A stretch of DNA of 64,000 bases, taken from the NCBI RefSeq assembly GCF_965278975.1, contig NZ_OZ257126.1, positions 124,001-188,000 of the forward strand, given 5' to 3'. Both the position numbers and the translations under genes were made by a program. Below are positions 18,719 through 27,214 of the stretch, one piece after another; position 1 is the stretch's first letter, and every line of letters begins with the position of its first letter. A model generated the notes under the pieces. The model saw only the letters and a program-made list of their open reading frames with translations. It was not told the DNA's origin and did not search any database. This DNA comes from Ferrovibrio sp965278975. GTDB lineage: Bacteria; Pseudomonadota; Alphaproteobacteria; Ferrovibrionales; Ferrovibrionaceae.

Positions 18719-21700
18719 ATGGTTCTCTCCGACGTTTCGATCAAGCGACCGGTTTTCGCCACGGTGATGTCGCTGGTGCTGATCATTTTCGGCCTGTTCG
18801 CGCTGCGCGGCATGGCGGTGCGCGAATATCCCGATATCGACCCGCCGGCGGTGAATATCACGACTATCTACCGTGGTGCCTCGGCCGAGATCATCGAGAG
18901 CAAGATCACCCAGGTGATTGAAGACTCGGTGGCTGGCATCGAGGGCATCCGCACCATCACCTCCACCAGCCGCGAAGAATCCAGCGCCATCAGCATCGAG
19001 TTCAACCTCTCGCGCAATGTCGATGCCGCTGCCAACGACGTGCGCGACAAAGTCGGCCGCATCCTGTCCAAGCTGCCTGACGAAGCCGACCAGCCGATCA
19101 TCGCCAAGACCGAGGCCGATGCCCGCCCGATCATCTATATCTCGCTGTTCTCCGACCGCCTCAGCCTGCTGGAACTGACCGACTACGCCGACCGCTACCT
19201 GGTCGACCAGATGTCGATCATCGATGGCGTCGCCTCGGTGAATATCTACGGCGCGCGGCGCTATTCCATGCGCGTCTATCTCGACCGCATGGCAATGGCT
19301 GCCCGCAATGTGACGGTGCAGGATATCGAGGACGCGATCCGGCGCCAGAATGTCGAACTGCCTTCGGGCCGTATCGAAAGCAACATGCGCGAATTCACCG
19401 TGCGCTCGGAATCCGGCCTGCGTACCGCGCAGCAATTCCGCAACGTGGTGCTGCGCGAGCAGGACGGCTACCTGCTGCGCCTGGGTGAAGTCGCCAAGGT
19501 GGAACTCGGTGCCGAGGATGACCGCACCGAGCAGCGCATCAACGGCGTCACCGCCATCGGCCTTGGCATCATCCGCCAGTCGAAAGCCAATGCAATGGAG
19601 ATTTCCACCGGCGTGACCGCCACGGTGGAGCGCCTGCAGGGTAGCCTGCCGACCGGCGTACGTATGGAAGTGACCTACGACCAGTCGAAATTCATCAGCC
19701 AGTCGATCTATGAAGTGTTCCATGCGCTCACCGTGGCGCTGTCGCTGGTGATCGGCGTGATCTTCCTGTTCCTGCGCTCCTGGCGCGCCACGCTGATTCC
19801 GGCCGTCGCCATCCCGGTTTCGGTTATCGGCAGCTTCATGGTGATCGGCGGACTGGGCTATTCGATCAACGTGCTGACCCTGCTGGCCCTGGTGCTGGCT
19901 ATCGGCCTGGTAGTGGACGACGCCATCGTGGTGCTGGAAAACATCCACCGCCGCATCGAACTCGGAGAACCACCACTGCTGGCCAGCTTGCGCGGCGCGC
20001 GCCAGATCGGCTTCGCGGTGATCGCCACCACGGTGGTGCTGATCGCCGTGTTCGTGCCGATCTCGCTGATGGACGGCAATACCGGGCGCCTGTTCCGCGA
20101 ATTCGGCATGAGCGTGGCGGCGGCGGTATTATTCTCCGGTTTCGTGGCGCTGACCCTGACGCCAATGATGTGTTCCAAGCTGCTGCACGAGGCCAAGGAC
20201 GAAGGCTGGTTCTACCGCGTGACGGAGAAATTCTTCGTCGGCATGAGCAATGCCTATGGCGCCATCCTGCGCCTGTCGCTGGGTGCGCCGGTTATTGTGC
20301 TGGCGCTGGGCCTGTTGGCTTCCGGCGCGGCTTTCATGATGTTCAAGTCGCTGCCGCGCGAATTCGCGCCAACCGAAGACCGCGGCGTGTTCTTCGTCAT
20401 TATCGAAGGCCCGGAAGGCTCGTCCTATGATTATACCCGCCGCAACGTGGTGCTGATCGAGCAGGCGCTGGAGAAGCATATCAAGTCCGGCGCCGTCACC
20501 GTGGTGCAATCCAACGTGGCGCCGGCCTGGGGCGGCCGGCCCTCGCCGGTCAATTCCGGCATGATCGTGGTGCGCATGGCCGATTGGAGCGAGCGCAGCG
20601 TGAAGCAGCAGCAGGTGGCGCGCCAGGTGTTCCAGGAACTGCAGGCACAGACCGGCGTGCGCGCCGTGGTGGTCAATCCACCGAGCCTCGGCCTGCCCGG
20701 CGCCCAGACCCCGATACGCTTCATCCTCGGCGGCTCGACCTACCAGCAGCTTGACGACTGGTCCGACCGCATCATCGAGCGTGCGCTGCAGAATCCGAAC
20801 CTGATCGGCGTGAAGAAGAACTACCTGCCGACCCGGCCGGAAATCCAGGTGCAGATCGACCGCGACCGCGCCGCCGATCTTGGGGTGCCGATCGAAACCA
20901 TCGGCCGCACGCTGGAAACCATGCTGGGCTCGCGCGAGGTGACCAATTTCCAGCGCGACGGCAAGCAGTACAAGGTGCTGGTGCAGGCCCCGGTCGAGCA
21001 GCGCGTAACGCCCAACGACATGAACAACATCTATGTGCGTGGCAGCAATACCGGCGGCAAGCTGGTGCCGCTGGCCAGCCTGGTGTCGCTCAAAGAAGGC
21101 GCCAATGCGCGCGAACTGGTGCGCACCGACCGCCTGCGTTCGGTGATGATCGAAGCCTCTATGACACCGGGTTACACGCTGGGCCAGGCGCTGGATTATC
21201 TCGATGGCGTCGCCGCCGAAGTATTGCCGCCTGAGGTGCGCATCTCCTATTCCGGCCAGAGCCGCGAATACAAGGATTCATCCTCGGCGATCTTCGTCAC
21301 CTTCGCGCTGGCGCTGATCGTGGTGTTCCTGGTGCTGGCCGGCCAGTTTGAAAGCTGGATACATCCGATCATCATCATCCTGTCGGTGCCCCTGGCGGTA
21401 ACCGGCGCGCTGGCCGCCCTGCTGCTCTCCGGTCAGACCCTGAACATCTACAGCCAGATCGGCATCATCATGCTGGTGGGCCTGATCGCCAAGAATGGCA
21501 TTCTGATCGTGGAATTCGCCAACCAGCTGCGCGATGAAGGCCGCGATATCTACGATGCGGCGGTGGAAGCCTCCGTCGCCCGTCTGCGCCCGATCCTGAT
21601 GACCACCATCGCCACCATCTTCGGCGCTGTGCCGCTGGCCTATGCCCAGGGTGCCGGTGCCGAAAGCCGCCAGGCGCTCGGCTGGGTGATCGTCGGCGGC

Positions 21701-21856
21701 ATGTCGTTTGCCACCCTGCTGAGCCTGTTCGTGGTGCCGGTGCTGTATCTGCTGCTGGCACGCTTCACCAAGCCCGCCGGCTATATTGCCAAGCGCCTCT
21801 CCGAAATGGAGAGCCGCCCCGATGTCGACAACGCCAAGCCGGAACCCGCTGAATGA
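18719..21856 (+). CDS. RND efflux permease (HAE-1/MdtB-MexF-like)
   Basis: 1045-residue proton-driven multidrug-type exporter, full length. Starts MVLSDVSIKRPVFATVMS with TM1, has YPDIDPPAVNI after it, and the proton-relay double Asp in TM4 (GLVVDDAIVVLENI). The porter domains and the second half (VLAGQFESWIHP, GLIAKNGILIVEFA, RLRPILMTTIAT) match the HAE-1 group. Its stop overlaps the start of an Hpt-protein gene by 4 bases (ATGA), an unusual partner. Substrate is unknown; family members export drugs, dyes, detergents or signalling molecules. Confidence 0.95.
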   Translation: MVLSDVSIKRPVFATVMSLVLIIFGLFALRGMAVREYPDIDPPAVNITTIYRGASAEIIESKITQVIEDSVAGIEGIRTITSTSREESSAISIEFNLSRNVDAAANDVRDKVGRILSKLPDEADQPIIAKTEADARPIIYISLFSDRLSLLELTDYADRYLVDQMSIIDGVASVNIYGARRYSMRVYLDRMAMAARNVTVQDIEDAIRRQNVELPSGRIESNMREFTVRSESGLRTAQQFRNVVLREQDGYLLRLGEVAKVELGAEDDRTEQRINGVTAIGLGIIRQSKANAMEISTGVTATVERLQGSLPTGVRMEVTYDQSKFISQSIYEVFHALTVALSLVIGVIFLFLRSWRATLIPAVAIPVSVIGSFMVIGGLGYSINVLTLLALVLAIGLVVDDAIVVLENIHRRIELGEPPLLASLRGARQIGFAVIATTVVLIAVFVPISLMDGNTGRLFREFGMSVAAAVLFSGFVALTLTPMMCSKLLHEAKDEGWFYRVTEKFFVGMSNAYGAILRLSLGAPVIVLALGLLASGAAFMMFKSLPREFAPTEDRGVFFVIIEGPEGSSYDYTRRNVVLIEQALEKHIKSGAVTVVQSNVAPAWGGRPSPVNSGMIVVRMADWSERSVKQQQVARQVFQELQAQTGVRAVVVNPPSLGLPGAQTPIRFILGGSTYQQLDDWSDRIIERALQNPNLIGVKKNYLPTRPEIQVQIDRDRAADLGVPIETIGRTLETMLGSREVTNFQRDGKQYKVLVQAPVEQRVTPNDMNNIYVRGSNTGGKLVPLASLVSLKEGANARELVRTDRLRSVMIEASMTPGYTLGQALDYLDGVAAEVLPPEVRISYSGQSREYKDSSSAIFVTFALALIVVFLVLAGQFESWIHPIIIILSVPLAVTGALAALLLSGQTLNIYSQIGIIMLVGLIAKNGILIVEFANQLRDEGRDIYDAAVEASVARLRPILMTTIATIFGAVPLAYAQGAGAESRQALGWVIVGGMSFATLLSLFVVPVLYLLLARFTKPAGYIAKRLSEMESRPDVDNAKPEPAE

Positions 21857-22260
21857 GCCCGCAAGACGATTTCGCCGCCGCTCTGGCACAAGCTCAGGCC
21901 GCCGTTGCCGGCATGGCCGAGCAGTATATCGGCTGGGTCACCGCCGATCTCGAACGGCTGGATCAGGCCATTGCCCGTATCGATGGCGCCAGCCCGGCCC
22001 TGGGCCTCAAAGGGGTTTATGAGGTGGCGCATGACATCAAGGGCCAGGGCGCCACGTTCGGCTACCGCCTGATCACCGATATCGGCGCCCTGCTCTGCCG
22101 CTACCTGCATGTGGCCGGAGAGCGCAATGCCTACGATCCCGCCGTGATCGATGCCCATGTGCAGGCTCTGCGCACGGTGATCGACAACCGCGTGCAGGGC
22201 GATGCGGGTGATCTGGGCAAGGAAATCCTCGCCAGCCTGGCCGCCGCCGCTGAACGCTGA
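21853..22260 (+). CDS. Hpt (histidine phosphotransfer) domain protein
   Basis: 135-residue single Hpt-domain protein. The phospho-acceptor motif is visible as VYEVAHDIKGQGATFGY with His60, set in predicted four-helix-bundle sequence. Stand-alone Hpt proteins shuttle phosphate between hybrid kinases and response regulators. It is translationally coupled to the RND permease (ATGA overlap), and the next gene, on the opposite strand 17 bases away, encodes a receiver-like protein, so a local relay is conceivable. No kinase gene is adjacent. A non-phosphorelay role linked to the pump cannot be excluded. Confidence 0.82.
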   Translation: MSPQDDFAAALAQAQAAVAGMAEQYIGWVTADLERLDQAIARIDGASPALGLKGVYEVAHDIKGQGATFGYRLITDIGALLCRYLHVAGERNAYDPAVIDAHVQALRTVIDNRVQGDAGDLGKEILASLAAAAER

Positions 22261-22277
22261 ACATTGAACTCTGAAAC

Positions 22278-22775
22278 CTATCGCTTCTTGTCGCTGGCGC
22301 GGCGGAACGGCCCGGCATAATCGGCACGCGTCTGGCGCCGACGGTCGGGGCCGAAATAGCTTTCGACGCGGACGAACTTGCGCGGTGTCTCGATCACCTC
22401 GGTCAGCTTCTGGCGCAAGGCCTGGGGTGACAGCGGCGGCACCAGGATGCCATGCACGCCGGCATCCAGGGCGGCACGGGCGCGCTCCAGGGTTAACGCC
22501 GTAATCACCGTCAGGCAGGGCAGGAAGGGATTGGGCGAGTCCGCCTCGCGGCGCAGCCGGCGCATCAGCCCCGCCGCCTTGCCGGCATCATCCCAGCGCA
22601 GCAACAGCACATCCGCCGCACCCTGGCCGGCAAGCCGTGGCCAGACTTGGCTGGCATCGCCCAGAACCTGAAGATTGCGCAGGCCAAGCCCGGCCCCGAG
22701 CTGGCGCCATAACGGCGCCGCGCCCGGCTCGCCATCCAGGATCACCACAGAGAGGCGTGCCAGGTCGAAAGCCAT
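22278..22775 (-). CDS. Degenerate response-regulator receiver protein
   Basis: 165 residues from ATG 22775 (a GTG at 22790 is the longer option). The fold pattern of a CheY-like receiver is recognisable (LSVVILDGEP, DVLLLRWDD, LTVITALTLERARAALDAGVHGILVPPLSP), and the arginine-rich end SYFGPDRRRQTR...GPFRR is the tail found on a group of alphaproteobacterial receivers. However, the conserved lysine before Pro is replaced (VPPLS), and the acidic pair near the start and the central Asp are poorly preserved, so it may not be phosphorylated normally. It lies convergent to the Hpt gene. Confidence 0.72.
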   Translation of the reverse strand: MAFDLARLSVVILDGEPGAAPLWRQLGAGLGLRNLQVLGDASQVWPRLAGQGAADVLLLRWDDAGKAAGLMRRLRREADSPNPFLPCLTVITALTLERARAALDAGVHGILVPPLSPQALRQKLTEVIETPRKFVRVESYFGPDRRRQTRADYAGPFRRASDKKR

Positions 22776-22805
22776 GGCCGATCTTAACACATCGGCCTAA
22801 CACAT
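22776..22805 (-). promoter_or_regulatory. Inverted and direct repeats upstream of the receiver gene
   Basis: GGCCGAT (22776-22782) and ATCGGCC (22791-22797) form a 7-bp inverted repeat immediately before the ATG of the receiver gene; TAACACAT also occurs twice (22785-22792 and 22798-22805, 13 bp apart). A candidate operator or 5'-leader hairpin; no regulator is identified. Confidence 0.35.
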
Positions 22806-22956
22806 AGGTATGATCCCTGCGACGATCCGCCCCGCATTCACCCCCTAGCCAGCCCGCCGCCGGGGCCGTTAGAATGGCCCCCACCAGCAGTTCAAGCAAT
22901 TCAAGGCCTTGGCGGCCAGTACATCACCTGCTGCCCGCTGGCCCGGAGCGTGCCCC

Positions 22957-24171
22957 ATGGATTACGAAAGCCAATTCGGCCGTGCCGTCGACGCGCTCCG
23001 CGCCGAGAAGCGCTATCGCGTCTTCACCGAACTGGCACGCGAGGCGGGCAGTTTCCCGGTAGCCGACAACTTTTCCGGCATTGGCCCGGGCCGCATCACC
23101 ATCTGGTGCTCCAATGATTATCTCGGCATGGGCCAGCATCCGGTGGTGACGGAAGCGATGGTGACCGCCGTGCAGCGTTATGGCGCTGGTGCTGGCGGCA
23201 CGCGCAACATTTCCGGTAACCACCACGCCATTGTTGAACTGGAAACCGAACTCGCCGATCTGCATGGCAAGGAGGCCGCACTGGCCTTCGGTTCGGGCTA
23301 TGTCGCCAACCAGGCGACGCTGTCCACGCTCGGCAAGCTGCTGCCCGGCTGCATCATCCTGTCCGATGCCGATAACCACAATTCGATGATCGAGGGCATC
23401 CGCCAGAGCGGCTGCGAGCGCCGCGTGTGGCGCCACAATGATCTGGCCCATCTGGAAGAGCTGCTGATGGAACAGCCGCTCGACCGCCCGAAGATGATCG
23501 CCTTCGAGAGCGTCTATTCCATGGATGGCGATATCGCGCCGATCCATGCCATCTGCGATCTCGCCGACAAGTATGGCGCCATGACCTACCTGGACGAAGT
23601 CCATGCCGTCGGCCTTTATGGCAACCGGGGTGGCGGTGTTGCCGACCGCGACGATGCCATGCACCGCATCACCGTGATCCAGGGCACGCTCGGCAAGGCT
23701 TTCGGCGTGGTTGGCGGCTATATCGCCGGCTCGCGCAATCTGGTCGATGCGATCCGCTCCTATGCTTCCGGCTTCATCTTCACCACCACAATGCCGCCGG
23801 CCGTGGCCGCCGCCGCCGCCGCCAGCGTGCGCTATCTGAAGCAGAGCCAGGTGGAACGCGCCCGGCACCAGGAACGTGCCGCCACCTTGCGCCGCCTGCT
23901 GCTCAATGCCGGCCTGCCGGTACTGGTGAACAAGAGCCATATCGTGCCGGTGATGGTGAGCGATCCGGCCTTGTGCAAGCAGGCCAGCGACCTGCTGCTG
24001 GCCGACCACGGCATCTACATCCAGCCGATCAATTATCCCACGGTGCCGCGCGGCACCGAGCGGCTGCGCATCACGCCGACGCCGGTGCATACCGATGCGA
24101 TGATGCATGATCTGACCCATGCGCTGCTCAGCGTCTGGCAGCAACTGGGCCTGCGCCGACAAGCGGCCTGA
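22957..24171 (+). CDS. hemA: 5-aminolevulinate synthase
   Basis: 404-residue PLP enzyme that condenses glycine with succinyl-CoA to 5-aminolevulinate, first step of the C4 haem pathway used by alphaproteobacteria. Visible motifs: WCSNDYLGMG, GAGGTRNISGNHH, LDEVHAVGLYG and the PLP lysine in QGTLGKAFGVVGG (Lys247, next to the equivalent lysine position 248 of Rhodobacter enzymes). ATG 22957 follows GGAGCG at a good distance; the open frame extends 48 bases upstream without similarity. Length matches the family. A 15-bp palindrome (ATCAGGC/GCCTGAT) straddles the stop and a T-run follows 15 bases later, a weak possible terminator. Confidence 0.97.
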   Translation: MDYESQFGRAVDALRAEKRYRVFTELAREAGSFPVADNFSGIGPGRITIWCSNDYLGMGQHPVVTEAMVTAVQRYGAGAGGTRNISGNHHAIVELETELADLHGKEAALAFGSGYVANQATLSTLGKLLPGCIILSDADNHNSMIEGIRQSGCERRVWRHNDLAHLEELLMEQPLDRPKMIAFESVYSMDGDIAPIHAICDLADKYGAMTYLDEVHAVGLYGNRGGGVADRDDAMHRITVIQGTLGKAFGVVGGYIAGSRNLVDAIRSYASGFIFTTTMPPAVAAAAAASVRYLKQSQVERARHQERAATLRRLLLNAGLPVLVNKSHIVPVMVSDPALCKQASDLLLADHGIYIQPINYPTVPRGTERLRITPTPVHTDAMMHDLTHALLSVWQQLGLRRQAA

Positions 24172-24380
24172 TCAGGCAGCCTGATTCCGTCATATTATGG
24201 TTTTTTGACCCAGCATCGCTGCCTAATTTTGATGCGTAGGCACGCTGTTGTATAAAACGCATGGCCACGGCCTTGCGTCAGGCTGCATTCGTGGTCAGAA
24301 TCAATCGCAGGCGGACCAAAAGCATGCCGGAAGCATGATAGTGGCGGGACGCGTATATTCAGTGCTTGGGCTTGGGGATC

Positions 24381-24887
24381 ATGGTTGCTCGCGTATATAA
24401 GTCGCTTGAGGATTTCGGCTTCATGCCGGCGGATGCGCAGCATCTGGCCCAGCGGCTGCGTTATTCGCATGTGGTTTTCATTGCCGGCCCACCTGGCGGC
24501 GGCAAGACTGCCTGCGCCACCATGCTCGGCTGGTTCCTGTTTCAGGGCATGAAACGCCCTTTTCGTGCCGATGGCGCGCAGCTTACCAATGAAGGCGTGC
24601 GCGATGCCGCGCGCCAGGGTACCCATGGCCTGTTCTTCAACGAAGTGGCGACCCAGGCCGATCTGACCAAGGTGGTCTATGCCGCCGATTGCCGCATGGT
24701 CTCGCTGGCCACCAGCGTGATCGCCGAGCCGAAAGTGCCGCAGATTTTCCAGATCCTGAATTTCTTCAATCCGGGCGTGGCCGCGCGCAAGGACCTGATC
24801 ATCATCGGTGTCGAACCCGATACCGATTCCGCCGAAGAACGCTTCCGGGTCGACTGCAAATTCCCGACCTCGCCGCTGCCGGCCTGA
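24381..24887 (+). CDS. Small P-loop ATPase, possibly PilT/secretion-ATPase-like
   Basis: 168 residues from ATG 24381 (a TTG at 24366 is an alternative). Residues 36-43 form a clear Walker A, GPPGGGKT, and the following helix reads ACATMLGWFLFQGM. A hydrophobic-acidic strand GLFFNEVATQAD sits where PilT-type ATPases have their Walker B, followed by KVVYAADCRMVSLATSVIA, reminiscent of the LVLSTLHT region of those enzymes. The protein is far shorter than PilT (about 345 residues) and lacks its N-terminal PAS-like domain. I do not recognise a named family; the relation to secretion ATPases is a weak inference. It stands alone between hemA and a convergent gene. Confidence 0.75.
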   Translation: MVARVYKSLEDFGFMPADAQHLAQRLRYSHVVFIAGPPGGGKTACATMLGWFLFQGMKRPFRADGAQLTNEGVRDAARQGTHGLFFNEVATQADLTKVVYAADCRMVSLATSVIAEPKVPQIFQILNFFNPGVAARKDLIIIGVEPDTDSAEERFRVDCKFPTSPLPA

Positions 24888-24894
24888 TTTTGAG

Positions 24895-25443
24895 CTATCG
24901 GCTCAGGCGGATATCCACTTCCCGCTCGACATAGCGCCATTCCTCACTCTGGCGCAGGCGGCGCACCAGTTCCTCGAACGCCTCGGCCTGTTCGGGCGCA
25001 TATTCGAACCAGGTAAGGAAATCGAACGGCTCGCCAAGGTCGCGGCTATGATGCAGCCGCCGCGCCACCGCCGGCAGGTATTCCAGGCCGATGGCGATAT
25101 GGCGGGACTGTTCCTCCAGGATCGCCCGGCGCTCATCCTGTGCCAGACTCCACCAGGCTTCGGATTTGCGGATCGGGATCAGCGCCGCGCGCGTTGCCTG
25201 TACGCGCCCCAGTCCCTCCTGCACGGCGCCAAGCGCCGTCAGTTCGGGCCGGCTGGTATAGCGGGTGTTGGAGGTGACGCCGCGCAGGCTCCAGGCCGCG
25301 CCCACGGACATCGCGCCCGCGCCTTCAATCACCGCCAGGCGGGCAGCGGGGGCCAAGCCATCGCCGATATAGGCGGCGATTTTTTCGATCCGCCAGGGGC
25401 CGGTATCGCCAGCCACGAAGGCGACGGGAAGCGGAGGGGGCAT
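24895..25443 (-). CDS. Chlorite dismutase-family haem protein (short, dimeric type)
   Basis: 182-residue protein of the chlorite dismutase/HemQ superfamily, in the length range of the short, dimeric lineage (Nitrobacter-type) rather than the 250-residue pentameric type. Diagnostic segments: WSLRGVTSNTRYTSR, ALIPIRKSEAWWSLAQDERR, HIAIGLEYLPAVARRLHH and EPFDFLTWFEYAPE. His115 and Arg128 have the 13-residue spacing of the proximal haem ligand and distal arginine of known enzymes, so haem binding and chlorite-type chemistry are possible; many relatives have no proven substrate. ATG 25443. It lies in a minus-strand series with an L,D-transpeptidase-like gene, hemW, rdgB and rph. Confidence 0.88.
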   Translation of the reverse strand: MPPPLPVAFVAGDTGPWRIEKIAAYIGDGLAPAARLAVIEGAGAMSVGAAWSLRGVTSNTRYTSRPELTALGAVQEGLGRVQATRAALIPIRKSEAWWSLAQDERRAILEEQSRHIAIGLEYLPAVARRLHHSRDLGEPFDFLTWFEYAPEQAEAFEELVRRLRQSEEWRYVEREVDIRLSR

Positions 25444-25479
25444 GAGAAAATGCTAGCTGCCGCGTTGCAGCGCAGCAAG

Positions 25480-26001
25480 CTAATTTCGGATCACCAGCGC
25501 GTCATCCAGGCTCACGCGTTCGAGCAGCGTCAGCAGATCCTCGCGCCGCACGGCGACACAGCCTTCGGTGGGCGCATATCCGTCGCGCGCCACATGCAGG
25601 AAGGTGGCGCTGCCCAGACCCGGCACCGGCGGATCATCATTATGCCCCAGCACCACGATCAGGTCGTAGACATGATCCTCGCGCCACAGTTTCTCATGGC
25701 CGGCCGCGAAAGGCAGCCGCACCGGCCGGTTATAGGCCGGATCGGCGGGATCGTCGCACCAGCCCATGGCGCTATCCAGCGGCACCAGCGGCAGCACGCT
25801 GCGCGGCGGCGCCACACGGTCCTGGCGGATGAACACCAGCCGCAGCGGCCAGCGCCCCAAAGGCGTGGCACCATCGCCTTCGCGCTTTTCAGATGCAGGC
25901 TTGCAGCCGCCTTTGCCGAGGGCGCAGCGTATACGGATGCCGCCATGCTCAAGCCAGCCAGCGCAGCCATCGGCATCCGGTGTCACGATGATATCGCTCA
26001 T
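25480..26001 (-). CDS. L,D-transpeptidase (YkuD) family protein
   Basis: 173 residues from ATG 26001 (MSDIIVTP); the frame is open upstream but overlaps hemW out of frame. The catalytic region is visible as LGHNDDPPVPG, then ATFLHVARD and APTEGCVAVRRED: His136 and Cys148 fit the HxnSxGC(I/V)R nucleophile motif of the YkuD fold, although the usual Ser-His before Gly-Cys reads Thr-Glu. No signal peptide or LysM domain is seen, so it matches the cytoplasmic-looking, single-domain YkuD proteins common in alphaproteobacteria whose role is less clear than peptidoglycan cross-linking enzymes. It starts 11 bases after hemW ends. Confidence 0.88.
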   Translation of the reverse strand: MSDIIVTPDADGCAGWLEHGGIRIRCALGKGGCKPASEKREGDGATPLGRWPLRLVFIRQDRVAPPRSVLPLVPLDSAMGWCDDPADPAYNRPVRLPFAAGHEKLWREDHVYDLIVVLGHNDDPPVPGLGSATFLHVARDGYAPTEGCVAVRREDLLTLLERVSLDDALVIRN

Positions 26002-26011
26002 GCGAGCACCT

Positions 26012-27214
26012 CTAGACCAGTAGCCGGGCCAGCAGGCCATCCAGCACGGCGCGGCCTTCGATGGTCGCCACCAGCCGAGCCTCGTCGCGCTTGAGCAGCC
26101 CGGCCTGTTCCAGCGGCGCCGAACGCTGGCGCGGCACCAGATCATCCAGCCCGAAACCGCTGACCACGCGCAGATTGGCATCATGTACACCTTCGGCCAG
26201 CCGCAGGCCCATCATCAGGGCTTCCTCGGCGCGCTCGCGGTTGTCGATCGCTGTCATGGCTTCGCGGCCATGGCCCTGGGCTTCCACCTGCTCCAGCCAG
26301 ATTTCCGGCTTGCGCCGGGTCTGCGTTGCCAGCCAGGTGCCGGCGGCATCACGCACCCGGCCATGGGCGCCGGGGCCGATGCCGAGATAAGCACCGGAGC
26401 GCCAGTAGACCAGGTTATGCCGGCTCTCCCCCCCCAGCTTTCCGCCCGATGCCGGCTTGGCATGATTGGAAATCTCGTAAGCCGGCAGCCCGGCCTCGGC
26501 CATGATTTCCTGCGTCAGATCGTATAGCGCCGCCTGATCATCCGCAGGCATCGGCTGCAAGGTGCCGCGCGCCACCGCCCCGGCAAAGCCAGTATTCGGC
26601 TCGATGGTCAGGGTGTAGAGCGAGAGATGGTCGCCAGCGAGATCGAGGGCGGCGCGCAATTCGTCACGCCAGGCGGCGGCGGTCTGTTCAGGCCGGGCAT
26701 AGATCAGATCGAAGGAATAGCGCGGCACGGCGGCACGCGCGGCCTTGATCGCCTTGCGGGCCTCATCGGCATCATGGGCGCGGCTGAGGAATTTCAGCAC
26801 GCCCGCATCGAAACTCTGCACGCCGATGGAAAAGCGGTTCACCCCGGCGGCGGCGAAACCAGCGAATTTCGCCGCTTCCGCCGAATTCGGATTGGCTTCC
26901 AGGGTGATCTCGATATCACCGGCGAAGCCCCACAGGCTTTCCGCCCGGCGCAAGATCGCCGCCGTGGTTTCCGGCGCCATCAGCGATGGCGTGCCGCCGC
27001 CGAAGAAGATCGAGGTGAGCGTCTCGCCCTGGCCATAGCCGGCCTCGGCGTAATGGTTCAGTTCGGCCAGCAGCGCGTCGCGCCAGCGTGCCTCGTCGAC
27101 ACGCTCGCGCACATGGGAATTGAAATCACAATAGGGGCATTTCGAGACGCAGAAAGGCCAATGCACATAAAGGCCGAAACCGCGTGGCGGGATGCTGTCA
27201 GGCGAAACAGGCAT
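26012..27214 (-). CDS. hemW: Radical SAM haem chaperone HemW (HemN-like)
   Basis: 400 residues from ATG 27214 (MPVSPDSIPP), chosen because the 62-residue extension available upstream is compositionally unlike protein and overlaps rdgB. GLYVHWPFCVSKCPYCDFNSH contains the CxxxCxxC 4Fe-4S motif; SIFFGGGTPSLM, EANPNS and NRFSIGVQSF follow in order as in the HemN/HemW family. It lacks the N-terminal extension of true coproporphyrinogen dehydrogenase (HemN) and resembles HemW, which delivers haem to target proteins. Its 5' end overlaps rdgB by 17 bases, an arrangement conserved in alphaproteobacteria (rph-rdgB-hemW). Confidence 0.93.
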   Translation of the reverse strand: MPVSPDSIPPRGFGLYVHWPFCVSKCPYCDFNSHVRERVDEARWRDALLAELNHYAEAGYGQGETLTSIFFGGGTPSLMAPETTAAILRRAESLWGFAGDIEITLEANPNSAEAAKFAGFAAAGVNRFSIGVQSFDAGVLKFLSRAHDADEARKAIKAARAAVPRYSFDLIYARPEQTAAAWRDELRAALDLAGDHLSLYTLTIEPNTGFAGAVARGTLQPMPADDQAALYDLTQEIMAEAGLPAYEISNHAKPASGGKLGGESRHNLVYWRSGAYLGIGPGAHGRVRDAAGTWLATQTRRKPEIWLEQVEAQGHGREAMTAIDNRERAEEALMMGLRLAEGVHDANLRVVSGFGLDDLVPRQRSAPLEQAGLLKRDEARLVATIEGRAVLDGLLARLLV

